Part shown: positions 1-13,474 of the stretch, piece by piece
Layout of the letters: each line of letters begins with the position of its first letter
Position numbering within the stretch: position 1 is the first letter of the stretch
Source: Rotaria sordida
Taxonomy: Eukaryota; Rotifera; Eurotatoria; Philodinida; Philodinidae
Assembly (NCBI GenBank): GCA_905250125.1
Contig: CAJNOL010000244.1
Coordinates: 1-64,000 of the forward strand
Length of the DNA: 64,000 bases
Direction of reading: 5' to 3'
Program-made: the position numbers and the translations under genes
The notes under the pieces: generated by a model
Told to the model about the DNA's origin: nothing
The model's input: only the letters and a program-made list of their open reading frames with translations
Database searches by the model: none

Positions 1-1450
1 ATGTATGATAGAAAAATAAATAAAATCTTTCTTTAAATTTAACACAGGCTTACAAAATCTAAATATCAGAAATCCGTAGATTTATCGTAAAAAATCAGTA
101 GTTTATCAAAAGGAAAATTAGGAAACTTTATTTGGAGTTAGAGAAGCATGTAGCGATTTTTTCTTGAAAAACAATAATAAATCCATTCTATTAAGCGTTT
201 TTTCCGTGTCATATTAGCTTGATAGTGGAAATATTTTCTTCAAATTTATATCAAATGAAAAAGAAAGATAATCATTAAAACTTCTATCATCGATCATTCC
301 AGGATCATTTATTGAAATATACAAAAACAAAAAAACAATAGAAGAGAGGAGAAAACAGCATACTTCAATAGACTTCGTAGGATTTCAGAAGACTTTATGA
401 GACTTCAAGACTGAAGTCTTGGCTGTTCTTCTTCGTGTAGAACATGACTGTATTGTGTTGAAAGAATTCTGTTTAAAGAGAAGTGACTCATTTAGGAAAT
501 AATTACAAAGCTGTGTATAATTAGTAATCAATATTCACTCTTCTTTTAAATTCTGCTCTAACGAATGAGAGAACCTCTCCAGATGTCAAATCACTTTTTG
601 ACCAAGACCATGTTTATCTGATGAGTAATAGAAAAGTCTATAAACAGTTTGATTTTTCGAATTTTGGTTCTTAAGATATCGAAATTTCACTAGATTTTTC
701 AACAAAAAACTGCGATTTCCCTTAGATGACTTGATAGCATCGACTTCAGATGTCACACGAACAAAGCTGTTGATAAGATTAGTTCATTGAGCAAGTTGTA
801 ACTCTTCTAATATCTTTTATCCTGATGTATTCAACATTTGGAATTCTGTCATGAGTGAAAGCAAATTTTGTTAATATATTTATATCAAAGAAAGGAAATA
901 CTAGAGCAATCAACTAATCTCATTATTCATGCAAATTTTGAAGTTGAAACTCTTACATGATCTGCGGGAATCACAGTTTATTGTTGAAAAATTCGGTAAC
1001 ATTTCGATCACTAGAGAACAACGGCTCAGAAAACCAAACCATTCTATACTTTTCTATTACTCAATAGCAATCATCAAATGAACATCTTCTCGATCGAAAA
1101 AACGGAGATATTCCCTTGTAAATCGTGTAGCATTCTGTTTTAGTTTTTATCAAAAAAAGAACCTCTGTGGGACTGAAAATACTTCGAAAAACATAATGTT
1201 CATTAAACATTATGATAAATCAATTTTCTTTTCCTTTTTGTTTTTCACTTACAGTGTTTCTTAAAGTTAAAGTAAAAACTTAAAAATCAGAAGATTTGAT
1301 AAGTCTGATTTTACATGAATCAAACTATTGAAGATCCTTGATTGAATCATTTTCTTGATTCAGATGTAATTAACATTAATCATTTATAACTTACTAATAT
1401 GATACTTCTTTTGATTATTGTGTAAGAAAAAAAACAAATAAATATTTTAC
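1..1450. other. Non-coding stretch beside the FERM gene
   Basis: No convincing exon on either strand. It lies downstream of the last recognised FERM exon, so it is either a long intron or holds exons too short for me to see. A small run of related AGACTT words occurs near 365-420. Confidence 0.5.
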
Positions 1451-4400
1451 CTAATTTCATCACATTTTCTATAAACAATTGTTCAGCTTGTACATCATTT
1501 AATTCAGCATAAAAATATCGTCTTTTGATAATTTCTTGTCGTAAATTTGGAATACCATACTGAAATTACGGAAAAAAAAAACATATAAATAAGATACTTT
1601 TATTTAAATAATATTCAAACCTGATTAATTAAATCATTTGATGCATAATGTTCAACAACAAAATCAGTTGATAATTTTTCTTTATCAATTGAATCACCAT
1701 ACTCAGCTTGATAAGCTAATGCTGAAAATGATAATTTTTGTTCAGTTGATGTTTGAAATGAATCAGCAAGAATCATTTGTCGAAATTGTAAATAAAAAAA
1801 ATGTTGTGTAAGAAAATGTCTAAGACAAAAACATAACAAAAAGAAAACAAATAAATTCAAATTTTATTTTATACTATTAAAATAAAGAAGAGAAAAAAAA
1901 ACCTGAGTAAAGTAATATCATTAACAAAATATTTTATTTTTAATTGCATAACAAATGTTGTGTGACCAGTTTTCCATTTCGAATCATTTATTAATTTCGA
2001 TATTTTAAGATCCATTGAAGGAAAAGAATATTCACCATCTAAACAAGAAAATTTCATATTAATAAATTCATTAAAACAAAAAATAAAATAATTTAACCAA
2101 TCAGAATTGTAAGACCAAAAAGATCATGATCAATTAAATCAACATAAGTTACAATAGTTTCATAGATAATTCGTACAGTAGCATTTGGTTTACAACAAAC
2201 TTGTACTCGATTATTATTAGGAAGAAGAACAACAATTTGACAAATACATTCCAATGGATTCTTTCATAAAAATAGTAAAAGAATAATGTTCATTATTAAA
2301 TAAATATCTAACTTACTCGACTAGGGACTATGATTTTTTCAGCTTTACTATCAGATCGTATAGCAAATTCAGGTCCGACTTGTTTCTATTGAAAATAAAA
2401 AAAAAAAAGATTAATTAATTAATATATTATTAAAATATCTTTATAAATTTCAATCACACATGAAATAACATAACTATCGAAAAAACAAAATTTTCTTCGA
2501 ATACTTTATACTGATTGATATTAGATTATAGCTAAACTTATGTGAAACGATTGGAAGAAAAATACATATAAATATGTTTATAATATGCGAAACTAATTAC
2601 ATATTATTCATACGAAGAAATTAGAGAGAAATTAACTGCAGTCTTACATATAATAGAAGAAGAAAGTGACTTTCTCTAAATCGTGAGATATATTCAAAAA
2701 AGAATTGTACTTTAATTTGTTCAGCACAACAGATTTAAATATATCCTATGATTGGATTCATTTTATAAAACAACTAATGATATCAATGATGAATATTGCA
2801 CTGAATAATAAATTATATGAGGTTCAAATGCTCAATAAAAACTTCTAATAATTTTAATAAGAAAATAAAAGATCCTTGATTATAATCGATCCTTGGACAT
2901 TGATAAGGGTCTGATCTACATACTTTTTAATTGAAAATATTTCTTGTCTTTATTTTTCCCTAACTAAATATAAAAGAATAAGATTACAATTGAATCTATC
3001 CATTTTTGGAAACACCTATTCCTACATTCTTTTGAATTAAGTCAATCGATTAACTTTATATTATTACTAAAAAAACTAGAATAAAATTTTATCAAATAAA
3101 TGACTATCTTTCATAAATGATACCTTTTAAATAATAATAATAAAATAAAAGTAAATTAAAATTATCAACTTTCAGAAAAAAAGCATCCTTCACTTTTACA
3201 TATCATTCTCTTCTATTTTACTATCAAACTTAAAATGGACTGTAAAATAATATGATGAATATTAAATTTCCACCAAGATAAATAGTTATTATTTACTCGA
3301 AAAAGTGATTTTCGTCGTCGTTTTCGATAGATAGAACTACTTAATGAAGCATTTGGATCAAATAATGATGATTGATTCGTTGTATCAACTCTGTAAACCC
3401 AAATAAAAAAAATATTATCTTCTGTTATTTTCTTTGATTAATAACTTACAATGCTGTTGGAGTAAGATCAGGCATACTAGCTGATGATTTTCGATTAATT
3501 CTTGTTAGCTCTCTATTCATTGATGATTTTTCTAGTTCAGGAAAAACATTAGCTAGAAATACAAAGAAATTTTCATTGTTTTTCTTTTTAACAATAAAAA
3601 AAAAATAGAATATATTCACTTACGAAGTCTTCGTTTTGCTTTCAAACGTTCTCTTAATTGTAATAATTTAACTGTATCTTCATTAGTTAAATCTTCTGGT
3701 AAGCTAAGTTGTGCTCGTAATTGTTCTAATTTTCGTTTTTTATTTAATAAACGTTTTCCTCTTGTAATAAAATCAGCATTATTTTCAAATATTTCAAATA
3801 AATCTTCAATAACTGAACGAGATGATAATTGAGAATGATCATTTGTTGGCATTGCTGTTGATTGAAAAGGAATTTGTGGTAGATGACGTCTTGTAGTCAT
3901 TGAAGTATGATTACTGTGATGATCAATTGCTTGATCGAGCAAACATAAAACGTGCTCGTCGGTAAGTTCCTAATTGAAAGAAAGGAAAATATCATCAATC
4001 TAACTTTGTGTGACAGATGTATAATCGAAGGTCATCTGTTGACAATTCAAGAAAAGAATGAAAACATAGACGATATATGCATAAGATTAGGTAAACAAGT
4101 CTGTTTTTCTTTTTGCTATTAAATGATGTACTTCATTTGGGGGTGTACACAACAATTCGAAAAGGCAGACAAAAAAGAAATTTAAAGTAGCAATGATGTT
4201 GACTACAATAAGATGCAACAGCTGGCAATAGCAAGAATAATTTTTAGAGATGGCAATAAGCAAGTCAAAAGATGAGAAAGAGGACGTGAGAGAGAGGGAG
4301 AAAGAGAGAGAGAATGAGAGAAATAAATATGTGCATGCGCATGTGTATGTTTGTGTGTGAGTAACTTCGATTCACATTTCACAAATGAGAAAAGAGAAAG

Positions 4401-4795
4401 AATATTGGATGGTTTTCTTTTGAATTTCAACGAAACATATATGTATATATGTAGGTATATATGTGAAAGCCTTGATTTACGTTCAACAAAGGATTTGTTT
4501 ATGATGTCATTCGATGAGATATACTTGGTAGCATATATATAATTTTGAAAGGATTCATATTAATTAATATAAGCAAAAGTAGAGAAAGAAAAATAACAAT
4601 TCTTTAATTTATTTTTTATGTAAATATACTATATTTTTCTTTATTTCAAAATTAATTAACATTTATTCATACCATTAACGAATTATTATCACCACTACCA
4701 CGGCTTGAATTTATACTTCTACAATTACTGTTGAAACTTCCATTACGAGACCATTTTCGACTATCATCATCATACATTTTACTAATGATAGACAT
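1451..4795 (-). CDS. FERM-domain protein, PTPN13/FRMPD-like (5' part of gene)
   Basis: Nine in-frame exons read on the minus strand: 4673-4795, 3624-3969, 3450-3552, 3297-3390, 2317-2385, 2098-2260, 1903-2038, 1621-1819 and 1451-1559 (447 codons, then phase 1, so the gene continues). The first ~220 residues are polar, with a basic helix-forming stretch (ERLKAKRRLRK) and a SMPDLTP motif. From about residue 250 there is a FERM F1 lobe (CQIVVLLPNN, DLFGLTILI, DGEYSFPSMDLKISKL) and then the F2 lobe (FFYLQFRQMIL, LAYQAEYGD, VVEHYAS). These match the usual FERM pattern, and the nearest wording I know is in PTPN13 and related FERM/PDZ proteins. Such proteins sit under the plasma membrane and link membrane proteins to the cytoskeleton. 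No PDZ or phosphatase domain lies in the window, so the exact family member is unproven. Confidence 0.85.
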
Positions 4796-7700
4796 TTTAT
4801 TTCAAATATAATTCTGAAATGATGATGATGTTTTTAGACAATATAAAACAAAGAAACTATGGAATTTTAAGGCGTAATAACAGTTGTTGTTTGTTTTAAT
4901 GTTATAAATTGAATCTTTTTTTGCAAGGTATCTGTCAATGATTGAATATTAATATAAAACAATCATTCATTGGGATTGGTTAAAGACACCATAATACTGA
5001 ACGTTGCTATGTGATGAACTCTGATATAATAATAAATAATTTATAACTATAAAAATTCAGAACAAAAAAAGCGAAGATACAAAATAAACTAATATTTTCA
5101 GCATTTGGAAAAGAAAATAATATAGAACTTTTATTATTCACATGCGCCACCTCTCGACATTGCTAATAAATTTAACAATTTTTATATTATTTTTTCAATA
5201 TTAAATTCGGTACTAATTTGTTTTTAATCGAACTTTAAACTAAAATATGAAATAGATAGTCAAAATTTTCAGATATAACTACTTAATGAGTATACTATAA
5301 ATGAAATAAAAATAAGTGTTTTTGTAAACAATTGTGTTCTTTTATAATGCCATAATTGTTATTTACCATTTGTTCCTATTGAAAAACATTCAAGGATCTT
5401 TTATAAAGTATTTTTACTTAAACTACATATTTTGACAATAATTACAATTCGTCGTCAACTCTTTTTTTCTCCTTTAAAACAATTATTAATTCTATATGCA
5501 TTCGTTTTGATTCGGTGACATGCTGTATCTTATATATTCTGAAAGAAAAATGAAACATTGTTAAAAACTATATTCGGAAATTTATGCAAGATTTTCTATT
5601 CATTTCTGTTTTGTACTTAGAAAAAAATTCAGTCAACTCTTTGTGAATATGATGAATTCAAAATAGTTGTTTAGACTTATTTTGATGTAGAGTGAGAATA
5701 ATATAAGTACGACGATCACATATAACCACAATTAAGAGAGTATTGTTCTTTTTCGAAAGTTTGTTGCGTTCATACAAAAATAAACAAATGATTTCTGTTT
5801 TAATAGGACACCATTCATAGCAGTTTGCAGAGGTCTGAAATTGTTTTTTCGTTCTTTCCAAAGTTAAATATGAAACTCAATATGAATGTAGTTTCACTTT
5901 TTTTTTATCAAGATACTAAAAATGTGAAAACAAAATTTTCTTTTTTTTCTCCAATGGAATACAACAAGACACCTACTAATTTATGCTTTTAGATTTGCTT
6001 ATTTGCGTAGGTTTTCTTATTTCAATGGACCAAGCAAAAGGAAAAAGAATATTGAATAACGCCTACGTATGTTCTTTTTTGTAAAGGAATAATTTGCAAA
6101 GAAAAAAAACAACATAAAAACATGCGAAAAAGGAAGAAAAGTAAAAGTGATAGTCAGTCTCTTAATCGACAACTAATGCATGCAATTCATTTTTTTTACA
6201 TGAGCAAAGTAATAAAAAAATATTAACGTTCTTGTTTTTGCCTTCCTCCTTGATCATTTATTTAGGCATTGGGTAAAGGCAAAATGAAAAAGAAAATGCA
6301 TATAAGAAAAATCTAGATGGCTCGCGTCTTTGCTTTCTTTCTGCGCCCCATGAATAGTGATGATTCATTGACAAGAAAAATACCCACTCGCAAGAGATAC
6401 CCTTATATATGGCTTCATCTCTGTAGAAAGGTGAACTGGGTTTTTTTCTATAGCATGCAATGGCAATATTTTCTTCTTCCAACTTGTGTAAAAGCGTGTC
6501 ATCAAGATAATTCATTGTTGACATAATCTGGCCCACGTTGTTTTTCTTCTTTATCCTATTGGTTCTTGTTATTATCTCAGAAATAGTAAGAATTTTCCCC
6601 AGTTTGCGAATATTATATAAATATGAATATCTATCATAATTTTGCTTCCAGTTATATCGATCGATAGTTAAATAAAGTGTCGTTTCACCGTAAAAATGAT
6701 GATAATATTATTTCTAATTCAATCTTGGCATGGATTGGAGGACAATCATCACCGAAATACAAAGTCGTAGATTTCATGCAAGCTAATGAAACAATATGTA
6801 AGTACATTCTAGTATGATGAATATTTCATTCAAAAGATATTTCTATGACGTATGCACTGACATCATCCACCTAGAGTGTTTTTCTAAGTAATACAAAGTG
6901 CATGAGTGTGAGAGCAGCGCACCTTCTGTATAGCTACCTTACAGAGTAAACTTACATCACTATGATTCAGTCATATTTAATTGCGTCATATTTCAACATT
7001 GATGAAGATTTTATTAATAATGTTGATAAATTATGTTTGATGACAGAACATTGTCATAAGTTAGTTTCAAATTATGAGTAAAAGTAGGTTATTTAATAGT
7101 ATTTCATTAATCATGATAGAATTTTAAACTTATGTTTTAATACATGAGAAACAAAAGTCATAGCAACGTGTTAGAAAAAAATATGTTGTTGATAGATGCT
7201 TTTTCTGTAACCGCACACGAGCTCATTGCTTAGCTATTGATTCGTAATGCGACTGCTCTTTTTAGTTTAAATCAACGTTTCGAATAGGACTCCACACATC
7301 TTTTGAAACAACCAGTTTTTCACAAATAGAAATCTTTCGATGAAGAAAAATACACGCTTTTTGCTATAGATGAATCCTATAATACGGACTAATTCTACAG
7401 TACTTATTCAGTATTGTATACAGTGATGTCGGAAGTAATGAACATCGTCGTCAGTATTACAATATTGGCAAGTAATTATTTTTTTAAAGAATATTAAAAG
7501 AAAATAGTATAGACTTTATCTGATTTTACACTAGAAACCTAGCTACTCCGTTATGTCAAATATATTTGACGAAACGACAGCATAAATAATAGACTCCACA
7601 CGATGAGCATCGTCGCATTTATTGAGAAAACTCATAATTGTGTTTCTTTAAAACTATGTTAGAAGTTATTCTTGAACTGTTTTTAATAAGAAATTAATCT

Positions 7701-9261
7701 AGTATAGGATCCATCGTCATTCACAGTTTTTTAGTATCAATGCTAATAAATAGAAATATTCCCAGTAATGACGAAAACTGCGTCAAAATTGCAACACGAC
7801 ACAATTCATTCATGAGCTAAAGAAGCCCGTAAAGAAACTTGCTTCAATTCTGTGCATGATGGATTTTTTCCCACTTTTAATGGTTTGTATTTATAGAGAG
7901 CATTGTAGGTATTTTTTTTATTATGAAAGTAAAGATAAGAGTCGTAAACTTGAATCTGATTAAATTTATGTCATACAAGATGAAAAAAGTAACATTTGAT
8001 TGCATTTGACGAAGGTTAAGTATCATAGAATGGAACGCAGAGTCATTCATAATTATTCAGTTTCATACGACAGATCGAGATATCTTTTTCCACGGAAAGA
8101 TTTTTTTGTGTACTAGTCCATCTTACGTAGAGCTCTATCTTTAAATGATATATAAACATTATTAATGAACGATTTATTCTTTTGTTTTAGTCTAATTGAT
8201 TATAACGCCATTCAAATAATAATAAAAATTAACTTCACAACTCTACGATTCGCATAAAATCAATGTATGTAATTGATGTTCAATCTCTGATGAATTCAAT
8301 AATGAAGACCATGGAAATATAATGTGTAGGCTTTTCCAAATTGGTTATAAGAAGTTAATTTACTTTTAACTAAAAATCGTTGGTTGTGCCAATAATTAAT
8401 CAAAACTACTAGTGAAAAGTAGAAAACGGTAATTTTTGAACACTGATCGGTTGAATCGAACATACTTTCTCTCTCTCTATTTTTTTTTTGTTTAATTTAA
8501 TATTATCTTATTAGAAATTCTTTTGCAAACACAAAATCTTGTAGCTATTGAAGGTGTAACTATGAAGCAAAAAAGACCGAAAGTTTTGTTAAATTATCCA
8601 TTGAATGTACTAGGATGATTAATCGACTCAAGACGAGTATTCTACGTGCTTGTTTGATGCACTTTAGCCGGTTCTAGATGAGGATAGGACATGTGATCAA
8701 AGCGGATGTTTTACATCTTTATGAATCAAAATTGAGGAAAATTTTATAGAAGTCATCGACAAATATAACGATTATTTCAGGTTTATATTAAATGAGCTTT
8801 ATGATGAACCTTGAAATATGACTATTAGTCGGTGTTTTTGTATAGGTTAGACTCAGTTTTTGGTTTACGCTGATATCACTGATTCTATTGTCATCATAAG
8901 AACTGTGTATTAGACATTGTGGTAGATGTTTGTCTTGAGCATGAAACATTACTAATGGTATTTGCTCGATAGTGAAAGTCAGAAGCACTGCTCCTTGTTC
9001 ATAGAAAACATAAGGGACCAAAATTAGAACCATTCGAATGCACTTTAACTTCACTAACAACAATGGTGATCTGATTGGCAGACGCGAAAAACAATAGAAC
9101 AAGAGAGAGAGAAGAACAAAGCGTGAAGAAGAAACAAATAAAAACTTAGCAGGTGATAGCATACAGGTAATGGCACACAATGCCGTTAGACCCGGGCGAT
9201 CCCTCAACAGGCGTTTATCTTTAACTGAGTTATAGCTCGTGTGATCAAGGTTTCCGTTGCT

Positions 9262-9321
9262 GAAGGGCCTCATCCGCTACGAGTTCGGATGAGGGCCTTT
9301 CCCTAGCGGGTGAGGCCCTTC
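9262..9321. repeat. GC-rich hairpin
   Basis: The 18-base ends 9262-9279 and 9304-9321 are inverted complements with one mismatch (core AAGGGCCTC / GAGGCCCTT). A second inverted pair lies inside (GGCCTCATCCG against CGGATGAGGGCC), so two alternative stems can form. The block is far richer in GC than its surroundings. It could be the end of a transposable element or a structured RNA. No promoter-like or coding context is visible. Confidence 0.7.
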
Positions 9322-10035
9322 TCAATTTTTATGCAACTATAAGTGTAACAATCTTATGTCGAGCAGCGATGCTCCAATATACATTCTAATTTTTAATGAT
9401 GTGCTTTTCGTCTTAGAATAGGGAATATATGTAAATATGTCACAGGCAATCATTTGAGTTATGAGGTTAGTTCTATAATTGAGATAATTCCGTGCTATAT
9501 TAGAATGTTTAGTTAGGTATTCATTTTTTGTTTTGTTATGATAATAGTTTAATGTTTTTTTTTGTATATATTTTTTTAATATTTATTATTTTGATTTGAA
9601 TAAAAATATCTGTTGATAAAATCATTATGTTATTATTATTGAAGTGATGGTAAAAGAATATTCAGTTCATTTAATATTAAATGCAATGAAACTTTGCATT
9701 TATTTCATTGGTTTGTTTATCAATTGTCGAACTTTTGCATTTGAAATATTGAAGCAGTATTTTATCAAGTGTGAAGATTGAGCGGACAATGTCGTTCCAA
9801 CGATCTGGTTGGCCCTTCCGAAGTTATAATACATACTATGAGTCTATGCGCTCATGAATAGATATTTGCCTTTCCGGCGTTTTAAAGCGCACTTCTGGAA
9901 GAGAAAATCTGGATAAAACATTAAATTGAAATAGTTAGTTTTGGATCATTATTGCATCGATTCTCAATAAGAATTCATATGTTATTTTCATACATCAGTG
10001 CAGTGATATCTATCGATCAAATGATCTCATAATAA

Positions 10036-10400
10036 ATGTTGATTTTTTATTCTGAAAGACTCATACCTATCGATCTATCATTACTACCTACAAAAGATTC
10101 TACCTTGCATTTATTGCCTTGGAAACGCTCTATTCATAGAACAAAGAAACGAATTCATCGAAATTTTTTTGAAAACATTCTTATATATGAATTACTATCA
10201 TTTAGTATTAATCAAAGACAAATCAATCATTCATTAGTTGCTGATATTAAATGAAATCATAATCTATCCTATGAAAATGTTTAATCGACAAAATAAACAT
10301 GGTTTGAAATATAATGGAATTTGAATATTACGAAAACTAATGAGCATATTTAATAATTATTCAACATTAATCGCTCAACAAAGATACAAACAAAATTGTA
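10036..10400 (+). pseudogene. Decayed coding relic, unidentified
   Basis: A 72-codon open stretch with protein-like composition (PIDLSLLPTKDS, HLLPWKRSIHR) continues past its stop in the same frame for about 40 more codons. That continuation is interrupted only by TGA and TAA codons, each one transition away from TGG or CAA. The frame then meets a GTAAG donor-like site near 10398. This reads as one exon of a dead gene. I do not recognise the family. Confidence 0.4.
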
Positions 10401-10492
10401 AGTCGATTTATTTTTCAAACAAAACGAAAAGTTTTTTTTTTACATCAATTTCTAGAATAATTATCGAGTTAATTAAATTTCATAGTTCATAT

Positions 10493-10964
10493 TCATAAAT
10501 ATGTTCTTATCAAAATAAAAAATGTTAGATAAAATAATAACATTGATGAATTTAAATGATTACTTGAGTTACAATAATCAGAATTACAACAATATATTTG
10601 AGTATTAGCGGATGATGTTTCAGTTGGACAAAAAAATACTGAACCTTTTGATATTAAACGACGATCATCACCTAAATTCACAACTGTTTTCTATTGAAAA
10701 CATTAATATTTATTATCTTTGTTTCATTAATAAGAATAACTTACAGTACATTGTGCAAGAAAATTCGTATTATTCGTTATAGTTACATATGGATAAGTTT
10801 CTATAAATGGTTCTGGACAATCTGTACATTGAAAACATACAATTGAATTAACCATTCGAAAATCTATATGAATAAATATTAAAATTAAATTCTAATAAAA
10901 AAATAATATATAACTTACTAGATAAAAAGAATATTCCAATTAACAATCGATGAATATGTGTCAT
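10493..10964 (-). CDS. Ly6/uPAR-like GPI-anchored surface protein
   Basis: Three exons: 10919-10964, 10745-10863 and 10493-10690 (120 residues plus stop, all junctions in frame). Residues 1-20 form a signal peptide (MTHIHRLLIGIFFLS). The mature part starts with CFQCTDCPEPF and ends with the Ly6 signature CCNSDYCNSS, in which the terminal Cys-Asn closes a three-finger fold. A final hydrophobic stretch (MLLFYLTFFILI) after SS is a typical GPI-attachment signal. It should be an extracellular protein tethered to the plasma membrane. Ligand and role cannot be read from the sequence, since Ly6 proteins are functionally diverse. Confidence 0.88.
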
Positions 10965-13474
10965 GCTGATTGACTCTGTTCGATTGTCTACCAATGATAA
11001 AATCAAGGTGAACAAACTCTTTTTTTCGTTTTGTATGAAAGAAATAGAAATAATTGTTCATTCATTCATCTTTTTCTTTTCATTGTAAAATAATGCCTCC
11101 GCAATAGCTAATAAATATATATATATATATATGTATTAATGTTTTTTTTGTTGTTCTTATTACTTTTCAATTGTTATCATGTTTGATATAAGAAGACAAG
11201 CTATTACTTTTATTTACCTCTCTTCTCCTTCTCTTTTTGTGCATTGTCAGATTAATCGAATCGGTATCTAAACATTTAGTATTATATTTGATTAAGTATA
11301 AAAAGAAAAATGAATATCGTGCTCATTCAAATTTGTTGAATATCAGTAAAATTCAAACATCTGATGAAGAAGATTTTTATTTTTTTATTTAGCAAATAAA
11401 GATAGTAACACCGTTCAATCGAGATGCTTCATAATATTGTCAAGCTTATTCAAATGAACAAATTTCGGTTATTTATTGTCAGTTGTTTTTGCTTTGTTAT
11501 AATTTCTGAATAAATAAATTTGATTAAAGGAACAATAAATTAATTAAGATTTGTCTTCTTATGAACAACTTTCAACATTTTTCAAAAATAGTTACCGTAG
11601 ACAAGTGAAACATATTTTTCTGTAAGAGTCAGATTTATCTATGAGTTTATGTAAGAGGGAGAACGGTGTTGAGCGCAAAAATCGATATTATGTCATCTAC
11701 TTTTGTAAAATACCACTGATTAATTATGGTTAACTTGTTGCTCAGTTAAGTTCTATCAAAAATGATCATAATTTTTATATTTGATTGATATAGTAGTTAT
11801 TTTTTTTAATTGATTAACTTATTTTCACTATATTGAGTGTATTGATTTGAATATTAATATGGAGTTGTACCCAAGCGAAGAATATATATAAATTGTTTCT
11901 CATTAATCAGTGCGTGTAATAATAAAATATAAAAAATAGTCAGTTCATTGATGATTTTTTGCTTGTATTGTTCTATATTAAACGAAAACATTTTCGTGAT
12001 CCTCTTAAGAGCTTGATGAAAATTGTTTTTATTTGCTACACAAAATTATCAATTTTAAATGTTTAATAGATACTACAATACAATACAAGAAACTAAAAAA
12101 CTGATAAGTATACTAATACATCATTAATGATGAAACTAATATTGTTTATCAAATATTTGTAAAGAATCTTAAATTATCAATAGTAATTCATCATCAAGTA
12201 AATAATTCGATTATGCAATACTCATTTATCTTTTTGTTGATGTTCTCTTTCATTTGGCTTTATTCAAAACATGGTCAAATGTATAATTATGTACATTCTA
12301 ACATTGTCTTTTGATTATCTTAAACAATGAACAATATGATGGCTTGTTTTTGAAATTTTAAAACATACAAATTAATAATAGATTTGTAAAAAAAAAGTTT
12401 ACTTTAATATTCTCTTTCTGTTCATTTTGATAATTGATTTAGCAAAGAACATTTATAGACAAGTATACTAACAAGTTAAAATTATGAAGCAGCATTAATA
12501 TCTTACTTTTAATTCTATAAAAAAAAATCATTGGCATTTTTCGTTCTTAAGAAGACAGTTTGAATTATACTAAATGATAAATTTGTTAGTCAAGATTAGA
12601 GATATGCGCAACCGACTTTTAGTTTCGCTTCTAGTTCCGATCATGGGAACCGAGACCACGGAAACCAGAAGTTGTTGAGAGCGAAACAAAAGATTAAAGT
12701 TTAATAATCTATGGTTTTAAGCGAATTATCTTATAAATCATATAAATTAGAACATAATTCAAGAGAAATGACCCAGAACAATTCTAGTCATCGACTAAAC
12801 AAATCAAAAATCGAGTATTGAAGGATTTTTTAGATGTGAAACAAATCAAGTCAAAAATGGTTTTCTCTAGACTGGAACTAGATTAAATCAAAACCGGGAT
12901 AAAAAGAAATTGGTCTCGCACAACTCTAATCGAGCTACAACATTCAATTGTATGTTAGCATTAACAATTGATATTAAACTTTATTGTTGTCAAATGGTTC
13001 TTTGTAATGGATCAAATTCATTAAAACAGTTAGCATCACTTCTATTATTTCCATCTTTTATTCATTTAATGTTCTTTTTAAATTAAGAATGAAGCAGACA
13101 AATTCATCAATAAAGAAAAAAAAAAGAAAAGCACCATGTATTCAGTAAATTGGAAAATGTTTTGATCTTTATCAGAGAAGCAAATAATCTATTGAAGGTA
13201 ATGAGTTCATCTTCTATGACACTATCTTTTAAAGATATTCTTGAGAAGATGTGAATCATACTCGATCATTGAACTAAATCAATATATCATTAAAAGGTTT
13301 AAAAACAAAAATTGTAATTTCTAAAACCATATCATCGACATAAGATAAATTATTCTTACATGTTTCAATAGATCTATTTATTTTAAAACTACACTTAAAA
13401 TACGAACGTTACAATGGCTTTTCGATCTTTTTTCATATACATATATGTATAGATTTATGTACAGAAACTTGATT
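10965..13474. other. Intergenic region with AT repeats
   Basis: No supported gene. It holds an (AT)n run near 11116-11132 and one small inverted-repeat element (12595-12934, listed separately). The upstream side should contain the promoter of the minus-strand Ly6 gene, but I see no definite motif. Confidence 0.5.
12595..12934. mobile_element. MITE-like element with ~22 bp imperfect terminal repeats
   Basis: The left end reads GATTAGAGATATGCGCAACC. The inverted right end reads GATTAGAGTTGTGCGAGACC, mostly identical over about 20 bases. The interior is richer in GC than the surroundings and shows degenerate GGAACC/CCGGTT words. No coding capacity. A similar end (ATAGAGATGCAACC, inverted) appears near 50907-50920, which suggests a dispersed family. 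Confidence 0.5.

Larger units (their letters stand above)
4796..10492. other. Long intergenic region
   Basis: About 5.7 kb with no supported intact gene. A GC-rich hairpin (9262-9321) and a relic coding stretch (10036-10400) are listed separately. The longest open frame (8788-9273, minus) looks accidental. The rest is AT-rich sequence in which I see no structure. Confidence 0.6.

Noticed and set aside
8788-9273. 161-codon minus-strand open frame
   Set aside because: Mixed hydrophobic composition, no splice context, no domain, and it begins within the GC-rich hairpin. Best explained as chance.
10036-10400. Alternative genetic code (TGA = Trp, TAA = Gln)
   Set aside because: Intact genes in the window use TGG and CAA normally and end in TAA or TGA, so the odd codons reflect decay.
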